Assembly: GCA_902796975.1 (NCBI GenBank)
Contig: CADBRF010000179.1
Span: 1-5,326 of the forward strand
Length of the DNA stretch: 5,326 nucleotides
Direction of reading: 5' to 3'
Origin: an uncultured Coriobacteriaceae bacterium
GTDB taxonomy: Bacteria; Actinomycetota; Coriobacteriia; Coriobacteriales; QAMH01
The position numbers and the translations under genes are program-made. Positions 4,634 through 5,326 of the stretch are shown piece after piece. Position 1 is the stretch's first letter. Each line of letters opens with the position of its first letter. Below the pieces are notes generated by a model. That model saw only the letters and a list, made by a program, of their open reading frames with translations. It was not told the origin of the DNA and did not search any database.

Positions 4634-5326
4634 CTACTGGCCTCGCTCTTCCATTATCAGCTTGATTTCCTGCGCGTTGATGCCAACCATGGCCTCTCCC
4701 AGGTTCTCCGAGAGCTTGGCAATCAGTTCAGCATCCTCGAAGTTCGTGGTTGCCTGAACGATTGCCCTTGCACGCTTGGCAGGATTCCCGGATTTGAAAA
4801 TGCCGCTCCCGACAAAAACACCCTCGGCGCCGAGCTGCATCATTAGCGAAGCGTCAGCTGGAGTTGCGATTCCGCCCGCCGCAAAATTCACGACAGGAAG
4901 TTTGCCGCAGGTATGCACCTCTCGAATGAGGCTTACCGGAACTGCCAGCTCTTTTGCCTTCTCGAAAAGCTCATCTTCGCGAAGCGAGACAACTTCGCGA
5001 ATTTGAGCTTGAATAAGCCGCATATGATGAACTGCCTGGACGACATCTCCCGTGCCAGGCTCTCCCTTGGTGCGAATCATGGTCGCCCCTTCGGCAATGC
5101 GCCGGAGGGCTTCACCTAGGTTTCTCGCTCCGCAGACAAAGGGAGCCTTAAACGCGCGTTTATCGATATGGTAGATGTCATCCGCTGGTGAGAGGACCTC
5201 GGACTCGTCGATGTAGTCAATCCCAATAGCCTGGAGAATCTGCGCTTCTGCAAAATGTCCGATACGGCACTTGGCCATGACGGGGATGGTGACGGCTTCC
5301 TGGATGCCACGAATCATGGCTGGATC
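4634..5326 (-). CDS. pdxS: PLP synthase synthase subunit (5' end outside window)
   Basis: PdxS is the (beta/alpha)8-barrel subunit that builds PLP from ribose 5-phosphate, glyceraldehyde 3-phosphate and ammonia supplied by PdxT; twelve copies form the core. The visible 230 residues begin in frame at the window edge with DPAMIRG and end at TAG (4634-4636). Compared with the Bacillus subtilis protein (294 residues as recalled), about 62 N-terminal residues, including the conserved Asp24, lie outside. Seen here are VMAKCRIGH, whose Lys matches Lys81 that forms the Schiff base with ribose 5-phosphate; YIDESEVLSPAD; MIRTKGEPGTG, whose Lys matches Lys149; and VVNFAAGGIATPADA followed by GVFVGSGIFKSGNPA, the phosphate-binding loops. 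An internal ATG at 5315-5317 is not the true start, because conserved residues precede it. The gene leads the pdxS-pdxT pair; its promoter is outside the window. Confidence 0.98.
   Translation of the reverse strand, partial: DPAMIRGIQEAVTIPVMAKCRIGHFAEAQILQAIGIDYIDESEVLSPADDIYHIDKRAFKAPFVCGARNLGEALRRIAEGATMIRTKGEPGTGDVVQAVHHMRLIQAQIREVVSLREDELFEKAKELAVPVSLIREVHTCGKLPVVNFAAGGIATPADASLMMQLGAEGVFVGSGIFKSGNPAKRARAIVQATTNFEDAELIAKLSENLGEAMVGINAQEIKLIMEERGQ

Noticed and set aside
5315..5317. ATG as the start of pdxS
   Set aside because: The frame stays open to the window edge with conserved residues (DPA) before it, and about 62 family residues would be missing. It is an internal methionine.

Overview
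The window looks like chromosomal DNA of a mid-GC bacterium (roughly 50-55 % GC by eye). PLP synthesis through the PdxS/PdxT pair, strong purine-rich ribosome binding sites and closely packed genes suggest a Gram-positive lineage. An anaerobic actinobacterium (Coriobacteriia-like) or a Bacillota member would fit, but the sequence does not settle this. There is no tRNA, rRNA, insertion sequence or CRISPR array.

Layout, left to right: (1) the 3' end of an exonuclease III-family gene on the + strand (to 139). (2) A strong hairpin between convergent genes (183-221), probably a shared terminator. (3) cysK on the - strand (242-1159), a complete O-acetylserine sulfhydrylase. (4) A divergent intergenic region of about 400 bp with a good sigma-70-type cysK promoter and six perfect inverted repeats, three of them placed over the cysK promoter and start of transcription. 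(5) A + strand pair: a complete stand-alone NRPS-type adenylation protein (1571-3040), followed after one base by a GNAT acetyltransferase (3042-3503). (6) An unrecognised 165-residue protein (3577-4074, +) whose 3' end overlaps the next gene tail to tail by 18 bp. (7) The - strand pdxS-pdxT pair (5326-4634 and 4632-4057), separated by one base; pdxS runs off the right edge.

How the genes may work together: PdxS and PdxT form the PLP synthase, and CysK needs PLP, but the two are not in one transcription unit, so any link is only metabolic. The most unusual part is the adenylation protein/GNAT pair. The enzyme keeps the motifs for making an aminoacyl adenylate, and its ten pocket residues, read by eye as D-I-E-S-I-G-T-V-C-K, resemble codes of lysine-type activating domains. 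It has no carrier or condensation domain, and none is encoded beside it in the window. Its A8 motif, which takes part in carrier-protein thiolation in normal NRPSs, is also altered. The pair may make or modify a small amide or aminoacylated product, or it may serve a carrier protein encoded elsewhere.
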